64,000 nt of DNA from Takakia lepidozioides. Lineage: Eukaryota > Streptophyta > Takakiopsida > Takakiales > Takakiaceae. Below are positions 44,591 through 56,016 of the stretch, in pieces. Position 1 is the stretch's first letter. Each line of letters starts with the position of its first letter. A program made the translations under genes and the position numbers. The stretch is from NCBI GenBank assembly GCA_030704615.1, contig CM060733.1, positions 38,440,001 through 38,504,000 of the forward strand. The letters run 5' to 3'. The notes under the pieces were generated by a model. The model was not told the DNA's origin. It did no database searches and was given only the letters and a program-made list of their open reading frames with translations.

Positions 44591-45928
44591 TTAGCTGCCA
44601 CTAGTCCTATCCACTGCCGCTATCCCAAGCAGCAACGCAACCCTGCAGGTACCACCGCAAGGTTGGGATCTATCCTCCCATCCACATGTGGAAGGTGACA
44701 TGGCGCACAATTGCGCACATGGTCCTTCCATACCATGCCATCTCGATCCTCTTGAATCAACACTCCTGAAGGCAACACCTCCCTGACCCTTAGAATCACA
44801 CGTCATGCTGTGACATCCAAGGTCGTAGGCGCTGTCTGTTACAGATACACATAGTCCCCCAAGGTGGAAACGCTGAACACCTGGCCGATATCCCCCTCCA
44901 CGTATAGTGGTATATCTCAATGTGTCTCGGTGTTGGGCAATAGCAAGATTCTCAAAAGCCATAGACATGACTCTCTTGAACAACTTTGCCCGTTGGGTAC
45001 ATGCTTGTGTCCACACATCCGAATCATCCAGGTTGAGGACTACTGCAGCCTCCTTGTGAATAGATGCAGGCAAATCTGGCTCTCGGCCAAAGAGAAGGAA
45101 ATATGGTGAGAAGGAGGCAAGTGATGCTTGCTTGCTAAACCTGTAGCCCATGGCTAACCAAGGTACCTGAAGATCCCAATATCCTAGGTGTCCCTTTTGC
45201 AAGTCATACTTGCGCAAACCCCTCTTCACCGTCTGCACCACTCTCTCTGCCAAGCCATCGGCCTCAGGATGATCCCGAGAAGTGGTACGGTGGTCTATCA
45301 AGGTTTTATCACACAAAGCTTGAAACTCCCCCAAGAACTCTCTCCCTTAGTCCGTGAGTGCCTCAGCTGGAGCACCGAATCGGCTAAGCACATGATCCAA
45401 GAATGCATACGCAACCCCCTCACTAGCCTTGTAAGGCAATGGAACCAACTCAATCCACTTGGAGAAGTGCTGCACCATCACCAACACATATCTGTGGTGG
45501 CGCATCGTCAGTGGCAACGGCCCTGCGAAGTCAAGACTCCACATGTAGCCCAATCCCATGATGGGTAAAGGATGCAACTATGGTGTAGGGGCGTTGAATG
45601 AAGCACGCACCTTGTCACACACCATGCACCTAGCCACGAACTGTTGCACCTCTGTGTGCATATCACGCCACCAATACTGCCCCTGCAGTAAACTATGAGT
45701 GCGTCGCACTCCAAACTGCCCCAACTCCTCATGGGCATGCCGCACTAACCGTGCACGCTGTATTGGGTGAGGCACGATCCTCACCCGACCATTCTCCCAT
45801 ACTCGAAGCAGGTGTATCCCCTCCCACTTGAACCTCTTGGCTCGTTGCAGGATCCGATCCCTCTCCTTGGCAGTCACACTAGTTGTCGTGTCTCCAGTGC
45901 GGAGGTAGTCCAACACAACAGCACACAT
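44591..45928 (-). pseudogene. Gypsy integrase (zinc-binding and catalytic core), broken
   Basis: Frames in order: an H2C2 zinc-binding region (HAHEELGQFGVRRTHSLL ... CMVCDKVR), then the catalytic core with SLDFAGPLP (first Asp), ALTD followed by a TAA stop and GREF (second Asp), and DHPEADGLAERVVQTVKR (catalytic Glu). A C-terminal region carries FHLGGLCVS and, in another frame, VWKDHVRNCAPCHLP. No chromodomain was recognised. The stop within the core (45347-45349) and others make it inactive. Confidence 0.85.
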
Positions 45929-46675
45929 CCGTGGGGTGTGGAATCTGTGCGATGGCCTCTACCTTAGTCTGCTGCACCCTCAATCCTCTAGGATATATCA
46001 TGTGGCCCAGATACTCAATCTGGTTGTGAAAGAAGTTGCACTTTCCTGGATGTAATTTCAATCTATGCGCTCTCAAGCGCTCAAACACCACTTGAAGGTG
46101 TCTCTCGTGCTCCTCCACCGTAGCACTAAAGATGATGATGTCATCTATGTAGCACCGAGCAAAGTCCACCCCTACTAGAATCATGTCCGTGACTCTCTGG
46201 AACTCTGCATGAGCGTTCTTAAGCCCGAATGGTAAGAACCGCCACTGATATAGGCAATCCTTCCCGTGCTCATTGATCCCCCAGAATGTCGTCTTCTGCT
46301 TGTCTACCTCCTTGATCGGCAACTGGTGATATTCGGACCGTAAGTCCAGAGTGCTAAAGTGGCATCAAAGATCTCATCCGGTGTGGGCATGGCATACTTA
46401 TCGGACTTGGTCTGACGATTTACAGGCCGATAATCACCGCACATACGTCTCTCCGTCCAATTGCCATAGACATCCTCCTTGGCTGGCATCACCGTGGCTA
46501 AAGCATACTCTCCACCAGAGAGCTCCACCAAACCAGCCTCCCAGAGATCTTGAGTCCTCATCTGAATCAAAGACCTCTCCATGTCACTGTATCTATAGGG
46601 TCTCCGAAAGATTGGCGTGTCCGTGGCCAACTCAATACGAATCTCCTGACCCTTCAGTGCTCCCAAATCCCTCAA
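45879..46675 (-). pseudogene. Gypsy reverse transcriptase, broken
   Basis: Fingers and palm are recognised: ALATVMPAKEDVYGNWTERR, MCGDYRPVNRQTKSDKYAMP, YQWRFLPFGLKNAHAEFQRV and the catalytic box CYIDDIIIFS, then LGHMIYPRGL. A small deletion and frameshift near 46350 removes several residues before DLRSEYHQLP. The frame then runs from the thumb straight into the integrase N-terminus (HPTD | VCAVVLDYL), so the connection and RNase H domains are deleted. Confidence 0.88.
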
Positions 46676-47139
46676 ACTGAAGGCAAAGCAATTCTTGTAA
46701 GCCCTCAGGAACCGCCGTATACGTCGTCTCTCTCCTCCAGTGACAATGGGTCCAATGTCAGGCTCCCAATTGTCCTCCGTAACTGCAACCTTAAGTCCAG
46801 CAGACTTAGAGGTAGGAGACGCGTCCCGTGGTTGCTATGCCGCAACCTCATGAGCAGTACTCCCTGCCTACTCAATCAATGACAAGGCCTCATCCTGCCC
46901 CATTATCTCATCCTTGAGAACCTCCTCAACCCGAGAAGAATCCCCAACCTCATCCATCACAGCCGCCTTGGCTACCAACTCCCTCTGAACCTCGAGCACC
47001 TCCCACGTGTGCCATGGATGTCTACACCCCATGGTCCTCACCGGCTCACCCCCACTCACTGCCTGTACCGTCTCGGTAGGCAGAGAGACCGTAAAGGGAA
47101 GTGCACTCTGCACTCTACGTTGCCAAGCTGGTAATCCAG

Positions 47140-48078
47140 GTCAAGCAATTGAGATCCATTGTTTGCCCCAATACCTGACGACGTGATGCCTCAGAAAGAG
47201 AAGGCACCGCCATGGTCCCAGTGGAAAAACCCACAGCCCGCTCTCGCTTGTCGGCATTAGGCAATACTAACTGCTGCAGCTGAACATCCTACAGGAGGCC
47301 TGGTCCACTATCCCGGAAAGCATGCGATCTTGGGAAGCTGAGCAGTGTAGGTAGTGCTGCTTGTGATTGACCCACCTTGTTGACCACTGCCAAAGACGGA
47401 CGATCGTCGTGTCTCACACCCTGAGACTGTCTCCCCGTGTCCAAGATGTTATCCACTGTGAGGTGTGTTGGCCGCTGCACCCCATCAAATGCACGCTTGA
47501 GTAGTGCGGGTGGCATCAAGTTAGTCCACCATAGCCGTGGACGATGAGCCCGTGACCCCACTGCAGCTGCATCCATCAATACTGCTGACCCAAGCCATGA
47601 CCGGACTTGATGCACACCGGCCATCACCCTGGCCCAAGAATCGCCCATCAGTGGCACATTCTCCAAGATGTATGCTGGAGATATAGCCTGATGAAGCTGT
47701 AAGTGACGCAAAAGCCGCATCATCTCCCAAAACAGACCCGACCTCAAGTCTCGCAATCCATTGTCATGCTCGGCTGATGAATGCCATTGGCAGGGCCAAC
47801 CTGCCACTACCAAATGATTGGAGCCAACCCGCTCCAAATCCTACGCCCCGGGCAACGAAATGTCTGCTGGCAAAGCCTGCTGATATCCACGAACTGCAGA
47901 CACCGGCAACAACTCAGGGTACTGCTGCACCAACTGAGTAACATGGCGTAGAGAGACGCGTCGTGCGGTCTCATCCCTCTCCACATACAGGTAACGCCGA
48001 ACTCGTACACCTGCATGTAGAACAACAGCCAACCCGGTGCTGATCCCGCCAAACAAGTCTAGAAGGCAAATGTCTTCA
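47140..48078 (-). pseudogene. C5 cytosine DNA methyltransferase domain within the gypsy pol
   Basis: C5 methyltransferases transfer a methyl group from SAM to cytosine. Ordered motifs on the minus strand: motif I LLDLFGGISTGLA (SAM binding), motif IV VVAGWPCQWHS with the catalytic Cys codon at 47790-47792, motif VI AYILENVPLMGD, motif VIII SRAHRPRLWWTN, and a final ERAVGFSTG ... LGQTMDLN resembling motifs IX-X. The spacing and length (about 300 residues) fit a compact Dcm/DNMT-like domain; no separate target-recognition domain is evident. TAG stops at 47838-47840 and 47289-47291 and a TGA just before motif I inactivate this copy. It lies between the protease and RT, in the same orientation and with the same decay level, so it belongs to the element and is not a host gene. 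Confidence 0.85.
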
Positions 48079-48185
48079 TCCAGACACTGTCACATGATTG
48101 GTGTGGTGTCCAATGGTGACAACTGAGGTGGTCCTAGTGCAATCCCTGCACTGTCCTCCTCTCCTGACGGTACAAAAGCCTCTAC

Positions 48186-49007
48186 CTAGGCTTGTTGCAC
48201 ACGACAATCAGCAACCCACTGCAAATCCTTGCTCGAGCCCCACAATGGAGTGTGAGCAACCATGGCAGGCAACTCCCGCATACCATATATGTCATCCTGC
48301 TCTCCTGGAGGTGACACATCCTCTGAATGAGCGTTGCCCTCAAGCAACTCTCCAGGCCAACTCACTGCAGCTGTGAATGCTGTCAGTGTCGGCATCTTGC
48401 CTCGATGGGCAACAGCAACTCCTCCTATGAACATCACAGGGAATTGCACACGTCAGCCCTCCCCTGACTGCCATCCAGGCCTATATGAAGCTGACTCCTC
48501 CCAAAAATCCAGGGTGAAGCCCATGGGGTACAACACTGCCCCACCAATAAGGACATCGTACAAGACCGCGTCTGTCACAATGGCCTTGGCTCTCATCACT
48601 GAGCCATCTGTAGGATGATCTGGCTGTAGTCGGATAGCCAACTCACACCGTGTCATGCCCCGAGCCTGCTCTGATCATCCCAGAGATGTCTATATCTGGA
48701 AAGGGCATGGCTCTATATCCGCCTCCGTGAGGCCCAAGCCTGCTATAGCAGCTCTGCCCAGCATCAATGGTTGAGCTCCCAAGTCCAACAAGACTCACAG
48801 TGGCCGGTACCTCTTGCCTGCCAGTCCACTCAAACAGAAAATGTCATCCTGGTTGTCTAACATGACAACTTCATGTGTCACCATGGCGCACTCAATGGTT
48901 GGCCTAGCTGGCAGCTCCATCAACCTGGCAGTTGCAACTTGCGAAGGAGCCGTCGTGGCAGTCTTGACCCTCACATCCGATGATCCCTCCGGCACTATAC
49001 CTCCCAC
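48186..49007 (-). pseudogene. Gypsy aspartic protease and following linker, broken
   Basis: The frame includes QDDIFCLSGLAGKRYRPL, a TGA stop, then VLLDLGAQPLMLGRAAI, the protease active-site block with D-L-G where D-S/T-G is expected. A conserved linker follows (IEPCPFQI; GGAVLYPMGFTLDFW; YRPGWQSG; SWPGELLEGN) leading to the methyltransferase. Several stops interrupt it. Confidence 0.7.
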
Positions 49008-49381
49008 TATCTCCGCAGAAGATGAAGTAACCTCCCCACTCTCACAGAGTGTAGCTGCCAGCCTGAAACCTCAGCTGCTCTTACCCCGGTGTCGCAATCA
49101 TGGTAGCCGAGAACAATGGAGCCTGGCACACAGATGTGGCCCCCCCCAGCAGCACACTAATTGCCGTAGCCTTGGCAACACTAGGTAGTGGTGTTGCCTG
49201 TGTAGCTCTCCCCAGTCGGGCAAGAACTAGGTGACATGGACGGCGTCGACGCTGTCTCCGCCAATGTGAATGACTGAGGAAGCCTGGCCTGACGGCTTGC
49301 CTTCCCACGTTGTGGATCCAACTCCACCTCCGCACCCCATGGCTCGGGAACTCATGCTGCTCCTCGAGTCACTGCCGCAGC

Positions 49382-49645
49382 TTACTTCACTTGCACTAGT
49401 GGTAGTCCTGCCCTGCACATAGTGGTAGTGGTAGTGTTGCCCGGCACTAGTGGTAGTGGTGCCCCACCCACAATGGTAGTGGTAGTGGCACCCCTCACTA
49501 GTGGTAGTGCCTCCCCATGCATGAATCCCATGTCTCCCATGTCTCCTCCCTCAGGAGCAGGAGGTGGACCATCCAGCCTTGGAGCCGGTACCACCTGAGC
49601 TGTGGCCATGGCAGCGAGCCTCTGCTCTAGCTGTTGAAGCCGGTT
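49382..49645 (-). pseudogene. Gypsy gag, C-terminal part (after the inserted element)
   Basis: The segment NRLQQLEQRLAAMATAQVVP, a short coiled-coil-like stretch, followed by a Pro/Thr-rich tail. It joins in frame with the gag half at 59798-60749 when element A and one target duplication are removed. Confidence 0.75.
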
Positions 49646-49653
49646 GGCCATGC
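49646..49653. repeat. 8-bp target site duplication of element A, left
   Basis: GGCCATGC, repeated exactly at 59790-59797. Both copies abut the element's inverted ends, and the gag frame is continuous across the single site. Confidence 0.88.
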
Positions 49654-49740
49654 GAGGTTTACTATTTCATGAGCAGAAACCATGAGCCATGAGCCATGAG
49701 CCGCATGAGCCGCATGAGCGGTGAGCCGAAGTCTAAGATA
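49654..49740 (+). repeat. Element A left end with CATGAGC subterminal repeats
   Basis: After the 20-bp terminus come ACCATGAGCC, ATGAGCC, GCATGAGCC, GCATGAGCGG and similar, about seven CATGAGC words. The right end has the same words inverted. Confidence 0.8.
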
Positions 49741-50560
49741 CGCGGTTTTCATGAGCGGACTTCTCCAAATTTGGAAATGCGGCAGATTAAAAAAAAAATT
49801 AAAATAATAGTTTTTAATTTGACATTGCTGTTTTTGGAAGTCCCATATCCTATAATGCGGCAAAGATATGTCGTGAGTAACAATTCCGCTCATGGTTTTG
49901 TAAATCTGCTCATGGAAAAAACTGACCTTGCAATGAGAAATCCAGTATACCACAGCAAAAGGACGCTGCATACTGGCGTGTATAGAGTATTCCGCGGTTT
50001 TATATGCCCTAACATTGGAATGAAGCTGACCCTTCTGTCACGATTGTATGATCCCCATGCAACAACACAGTCTGCAGTGCTTGAAAATTCTTGCTTCTTC
50101 CTGCATTCTGCGGGAAAGGTTTGCCACTCCACTAGGAAATGCGGTGCCGCATTACGGTTCGCACGTGCGAGAATTCTGAGGGGTTCAGTGTTCTCGACGG
50201 TCGGCGCCCTGAAGACTCGGTGCGATTATCTTACTATGACCAAGGCTGCAACTACTAGTACCTACTACGTTACTTGGAACTGCGGCGCCGCATTTTCTTG
50301 CCGGGGGTCGAATGAGATAAGCAAAGTTTGGGAGAGCAGAAAAACAAGAACCCCCAAAAAAAAACAAAATCCAGGCACGTGGAAACAGAAGGTAATGACA
50401 TAGTATTATCTTAGTTTGACCAAAATAGGTTACTGGTAGACAAGACATAAGTCAAACCTTTCTGTAGCCAAAGTTAGAGGTACTTGCAGTAGTACAGTTC
50501 TACTATAACTGAAACCGAAAAGGATGGGCGTAACATTGTCTTGTGCCCCGCAAGCCAAGC

Positions 50561-51310
50561 TCACTGGTCCCCTGGATCCATATTCAGAAGAGTGTACATC
50601 TCGTCGGGGCTCAACGCTAGTGCATGTATGAAGTGATGAGTTGTGGAATTACACCAGAGGCTCTTTAGGTACACGTAGTACAAATGCTTGCAAGGGCAGT
50701 ATGATGCCCCCCTTCTTCGCCATGATCTGGAAGTCGGTGCAATTGCAGGTGGGTAATTCTGAAATGGTGATGGTGTACACCTCATTGCGGACAACTGAGC
50801 CTGCCGTGGCCATCTGATACACACGCCCGAAGCCTGGTGGGGGCATTTATGTTGAGCTCTGGATTGTATAGTTCATCCCAAGTGCATTCCCCATCCTTGT
50901 CTCGTTCACTTTTGAGGGAGGTCGCCGTCTCTTCGGTTTTCCCCAACGGTGTGTAGGATGCTTAGAGTTGTCACATACATTTGTTCTTGCTCTCATAGGG
51001 CCGGTGGTGGAGGCTGTGGAACCGGAAATGGTTGTCTGGGGACGTCAGTGCGCTGCACCATCCAAAATCCTGCTGCAGTAAGGGCGTCGGCCTCAACCTG
51101 ACTCATATTGTATCCCGGTTCCACCAGCCACACCGGGGGAGCCTCTGGCACTGCTTGTATGCCGTACTTGGGCTTTCCATAGACACAAGTCATAATGTCA
51201 TGCCTACAGAACCAGAACTGGGTCGTCGTCGCCTCCGCAAACTTTGCATGGACAAATCTTCCCCGTGAAAGTAGGACAGGGACAACCCCAACTGGGTTCC
51301 TTCTTATCAT
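50561..51310 (-). pseudogene. SWIM-finger Cys-rich transposon protein, broken copy (element A)
   Basis: It is homologous to the intact frame at 62640-63979. Shared blocks: GRFVHAKFAEATTTQFWFCR, HDIMTCVYGKPKYG and VQRTDVPR; then GFGRVYQMATAGS and the SWIM finger CNCTDF ... PCKHLYYVYLKS. A frame change inside the finger (about 50700) and stops between the blocks break it. Identity between the copies is moderate (roughly two thirds over the best block), so A and B diverged long ago. Confidence 0.7.
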
Positions 51311-51559
51311 CTATCCACAATGTTGTCGTGTATCACTCGAATTGCAGAACACTTGCCTCATATGGGGTGCCGCAGACTGACACCGAATTTGATCCACTGA
51401 GGAGCGAGTATGGGTGGATGTCAAGGGGACGGAACTCCGACGATGCATTTTCGTCCAGGCTGCCATCAACATGTACCCCTTCAGTGGATTTTGGGCGGAC
51501 TGCCATTCGAGCTTGCGGTGGGGACGGTCGTCCCCACTACCACTTACCGTGCCTTCATG

Positions 51560-53232
51560 ACAATGGGACAGAAATGCCGCACCGCATATCCGTTCGGACA
51601 GCCATACACCCTTGCCTTCATGACAGAGGGACAGAAATGCGGTGCCGCATTTCCGTCCGGACTGCCATTAGACCTTGCCTTCATGACAATGGGGACGGAT
51701 ATGCGGTGCCGCATTTCAGTCCCCACTACCAGTTACCCTTGCCTCCATAATAGTAGGACGGAAATGTGGCACAACATTTCCGTCCCACCTACTATACACC
51801 CTTGCCTTCATGACAGTAGGGACGGAAAATCGGTTTCGCATTTCCGTCCAGACTGCCCTGAGACCCTTCCTTCATGACATTGGGGACGGAAATGCGGTGC
51901 CGCATTTCCGTCCGGACTGCCATTGGACCTTGCCTTCATGACAGTGGGGACGGATGGAAATGCGGTGTCGCATTTCCGTCCTGACTGCCATTGGACCTTG
52001 CCATCATTACAGTGGGGACGGACGGAAATGCTGCATTTCCGTCCGGACTGCCATTGGACCTTGCCTTCACTACAGTGGGGACGGAAACGCAGTGCCGCTT
52101 TTCCGTCCGGACTGCCGGAAGACCTTGCATTCATAACAGTGGGGACGCAAATGCGGTGCCGCATTTCGGCCGTCCCCACTACCAGTTACCCTGCCTCCAT
52201 AACAGTGGGATGGAAATGCGGTGCCGCATTTCAGTCGCCACTACCAGTTACCCTTGCCTCCATGACAGTGTTCCGTCCCACCTGCCATACACCCATTGCC
52301 TTCTGGAAATGCGGCGCCGCATTTCTATCCAACGACGATGACTATAGAGAAAAAAAAAATTAGGGTTCTGGTTTTTCTTACCCGCCACCCCCTGTGGTCG
52401 GAAATGCGGCACCGCATTTCCATCCAACGGGTAGAGCTAGAAAAAACAAGGAAATTTTTTTTTTGGATTTTTTTTTCTCTACCCCCTATAGGCCGAAATG
52501 TGGCGCCGCATTTCAATCCAGCGGCGATGAGAAGAGAAAAGAAAAATTTTACGGTTATTTTTTTCCCCCCCTCTACCCCCTGTTGTTGGAAATGCGGCAT
52601 CGCATTTCGATCCTGCGGGGATGACTAGAGAGGGCAAAAAAAAACAAAAAAACAAACTTCATTTATTTATTTTTTGCCTTTCACCCCTATGGACGCAAAT
52701 GCGGCGCCGCATTTCAATCCAGCGGCGATGACAAGAGGAAAAAAAGGTTAGGGTTATTGTTTTTCCTCTCTATTCCCCCTTTGTTGGAAATGCGGCGCCG
52801 CATTCCATCCAGCGGGGATGACTAGAGAACAACCAAGAAAAAAAAAAACCCCACAATTTTTATTTTTTATTTTTTTTTTCCCCCCACAGCCCCCCCCACC
52901 GTATGGACGGAAATGCGGCGCCGCATTTCAATCCAGCGGCGATGACAAGAGGAAGAAAAACGGTTAGGGTTATTTTTTTCCCCCTTCTACCCCTTGTTGT
53001 TGGAAATGCGGCACCGCATTTCCATCCAGCGGGGATGACTAAAAAAGCTGGGGGGGGGGGGGGGGATTTTTTTTGTCCCCACCCCTATGGACGGAAATGC
53101 GGCACCGCATTTCAATCCAGCGACGATGACAAGAGGAAAAAAAATGGTTAGGATTATTTTTTTTCCCCCCTTCTATCCCCTGTTGTTGGAAATGCGGCGC
53201 CGCATTTCCATCCAGCGGGGATGACTAAGGGC

Positions 53233-53266
<34 letters not shown>

Positions 53267-55030
53267 TTTTTTGTCCCCACCCCTATGGGCGGAAATGCGG
53301 CGCCGCATTTCAATACAGCGGCGATGACAAGAGGAAAAAAACGGTTAGGGTTATTTTTTTTTCCCCCTTCCATCCCTGTTGTTGGAAATGTGGCGCCGGG
53401 GGGGGAAAAAACAAACAAAGAAAAAAAAAAAAAAACTTTTTTTGTCCCCACCCCTATGGACGGAAATGCGGCGCCGCATTTCAATTTAGTGGCGATGACA
53501 AGAAAAAATAAAGTTAGGGTTGCTTTTTCCACCCCCCCCCCCCCCCCCTACCCTCTGTTGTTGGAAATGCGGCGCCGCATTTCCATCTAGCGGATGACAA
53601 GAAAAAAAAAAGAAAAAAGAAAAACTGAGAATTTTTTATTTCTTGTTTTCACCCCCTTCGGATGGAAATGCGGCACCGCATTTCAATCCAGCGGCGATGA
53701 CTAGAGGAAAAACAATCAGGGGTTATTTCCCCCCTCCCCCCTGTGGTTGAAAATGCGGCGCCGCAATTACCATCCAGCGGAATGACTAGAGGGGAAAAAA
53801 AAAAAAACACCGTCAAACGACTTTCAAAGAGCACGGGTGGATGGCAGTCGAGACGGAAATGCGGCACCGCATTTCCGTCCTGACTCACATCCCCCTTTGC
53901 ACAATGATCATCATTTGGGGAAAAGAGGTGGGCGGGATGAACCTGGCGACGGAAATGCGCTGCCGCATTTTTGTCCGGACTGACACCTACCATCACTTTA
54001 TACCTAGTGGGACGGAAATGCGGCACCGCATTTCCATCCGGGTTCCCACTGGACCATGCCTTCCTACCATTGTGGATGGATATGTGGTGCCGCATTTTTC
54101 CGTCCTAACTGACACCTAAGCATCCTTGACACATGGTGGGATGATAATCCGGTGCCGCATTTCCGTCCGGGCTCCCATTCCACCATGCATTTTTAACAGT
54201 CTGGACGGAAATGCGTTGCCGCATTTTCGTCCGGACTGACACCTAAGCATCCCTTAACACCTGGTGGGACGGAAATACGGCGCCGCATTTCCGTTTGGGG
54301 TCCCACTGGACCATGCCTTTCTACCATTGTGGATGGAAATGCGGTGCCGCATTTCCTAACTCACACCTAAGTATCCTTGATACATGGTGGGATGATAATC
54401 CGGTGCCGCATTTCCGTCCGGGCTCCCATTCCACCATGCATTTTTAACAGTCTGGACGGAAATGCGGTGCAGCATTTCCGTCTGGGCTCCAACTGTACGA
54501 TCCCTAAACAGGTGGTCAGATGGAAATGCCCGCATTCCCGTCCAGACATTGCTTTCCCGAGAGTCTGGACGGAAACGCGCCACCGTATTTCCGTCCGGAC
54601 TGATAGTGGACCATCCCTTCATTTTTGGTGGGACGGAAATGCGGTGCCGCATTTCCGTCTAGAAGACCACTTCAGTTTGCGTACTTGGCAGTTGAAGGGA
54701 AATGCGGCGCCGCATTTCCGTCCGGACTGTCATTGTACATTTTCTTAATGACAGCTTCGACGGAATTGCGGTGCCGCATTCCAGGCCCGCTACCACTTAC
54801 TGGCAGACAGGACAGCGAAACGGAAGTGTGGCCCGCATTCCCGTCGAACTTGCCAAACAACCTTTTCTTCATGATAGGATGGCCGCAAATCCAGCCATCC
54901 AGCCTTACCATCCTGAGAATAGGGACGGAAAAGCGGTGCCGTATTTCCGTCCCAGCTGCCCTCCACGCTTGCCTTCAGTAAAGAGGGTTCACGAAGGGGA
55001 CGGAAATGCGGTACCGCATTTACCACTGAC
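51560..55030. repeat. Array of about 45 GGCGCC-centred palindromes
   Basis: The core is GGAAATGCGGCGCCGCATTT followed by CC, a near-perfect inverted repeat (variants with GGTGCC or GGCACC). In 51.58-52.3 kb and 53.86-55.03 kb many units are 60-66 bp, with a common 64-bp unit (ACTGCCATTGGACCTTGCC, then TTCATGACAGTGGGGAC and the palindrome). In 52.3-53.8 kb spacing is about 90-105 bp, with long A/T/C runs, GTTAGGGTTATTTTT and alternating CAATCCAGCGGCGATGACAA / CCATCCAGCGGGGATGACTA flanks. Two diverged cores precede the array near 50150 and 50281. Open frames across it are artefacts of the repeat. Confidence 0.92.
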
Positions 55031-55142
55031 TGCCATCCTCCCTGGCATCTTTATCCTCTTTCGTGATGCAGTAGGGAGGTATCCTGATCGAACGGCCACT
55101 AATGCCGCATCGCATTTGGTCTGTTGACTCATAGAGGCTGAA

Positions 55143-56016
55143 ATGGCAGTTGAAGGGGTCATTGCCAACACATATTCGGAGGCGGTAATGCCGGACCGTT
55201 GCATCATCATCACTGACTGTCCAACAGACACTAGACCTCTATTTCTTCGAATTCAATTTTCCAGCGACGTAGGGGCCACCTGCCTCACGAGGAGACACGT
55301 AGGCCCTGACCTTTCGAATCCATACGGTGCATCTCCGCCGTTTGATGTCATCTTTCGCTGGTGACTCTTTCACTGCTCTAACACCCCTTCCAACACCATT
55401 CTTTGCCTCATTTCTTCTCTTTAGTTTCTCTTATGTTGCACAGCCTCATAGTGAGGTGGTGGAGGGATCGTAGGGCTCTGAAGACCCGCAGGACGAAAAG
55501 GAGGAAGCTACTGCAGCCCGCACACACCCTCGACCTTCTAGCATGGGTCCTCCTGTCGGGCCTAACCTTGTGCGCTTCAAGGACGTGCTTTGGAAAGGTA
55601 AAGGTTTCAAGTCGAAAGCAGCAGAGAAAGAGGCAATTTGACGATGAAGATGATGGAGAGTCGCCAACATGGGTCGTCCCCTTCTCCAAAAAATTAAAGA
55701 GCATGAAGCATCAGGCGGTTGTTGAGGAATATACTACCCCATCGGATCAGTCCCCTTCCCCTACGAAGAGCAGACGGGGCGGTGGAGAATCGGACGAGAA
55801 CGGAGGAGTCCCCTTCCCTTGCAAAGAGTAAGAAGCAGAAGGGGGCGAAAGCAAGGGCAGAGCAGTCTCCAGCAGCAAACCCCTCCACATGTTGAAGCTC
55901 AGTTCTTGCAGGAGTTTCAAAAGGAAACCGGGGGCAACTCTGCAGAAGCTCGGGCAGCTGCTCCGACGACGATCTCTAGCACTCCTGTCCTGGTCGCTCT
56001 TTCAGCGGATGTGTAG
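55143..56016 (+). other. Degenerate plus-strand frames of element A, unknown function
   Basis: Frames include a basic, low-complexity region (SSRKQQRKRQFDDEDDGE, SPTWVVPFSKKLKS, PTKSRRGGGESDENGG), suggestive of a nuclear, disordered N-terminal segment. Shifts and stops occur. No domain was recognised. Confidence 0.3.

Noticed and set aside
52300-53800. Telomere-like TTAGGGTT words
   Set aside because: They occur once per palindrome unit as part of the spacer and never in tandem, so there is no interstitial telomere array.
51560-55030. Many open frames across the palindrome array, and possible CRISPR
   Set aside because: The peptides repeat the palindrome (for example NAAPHF, MRHRIS) on both strands and are products of a repeat without stops. 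Spacers are not unique and the host is a plant, so it is not CRISPR.
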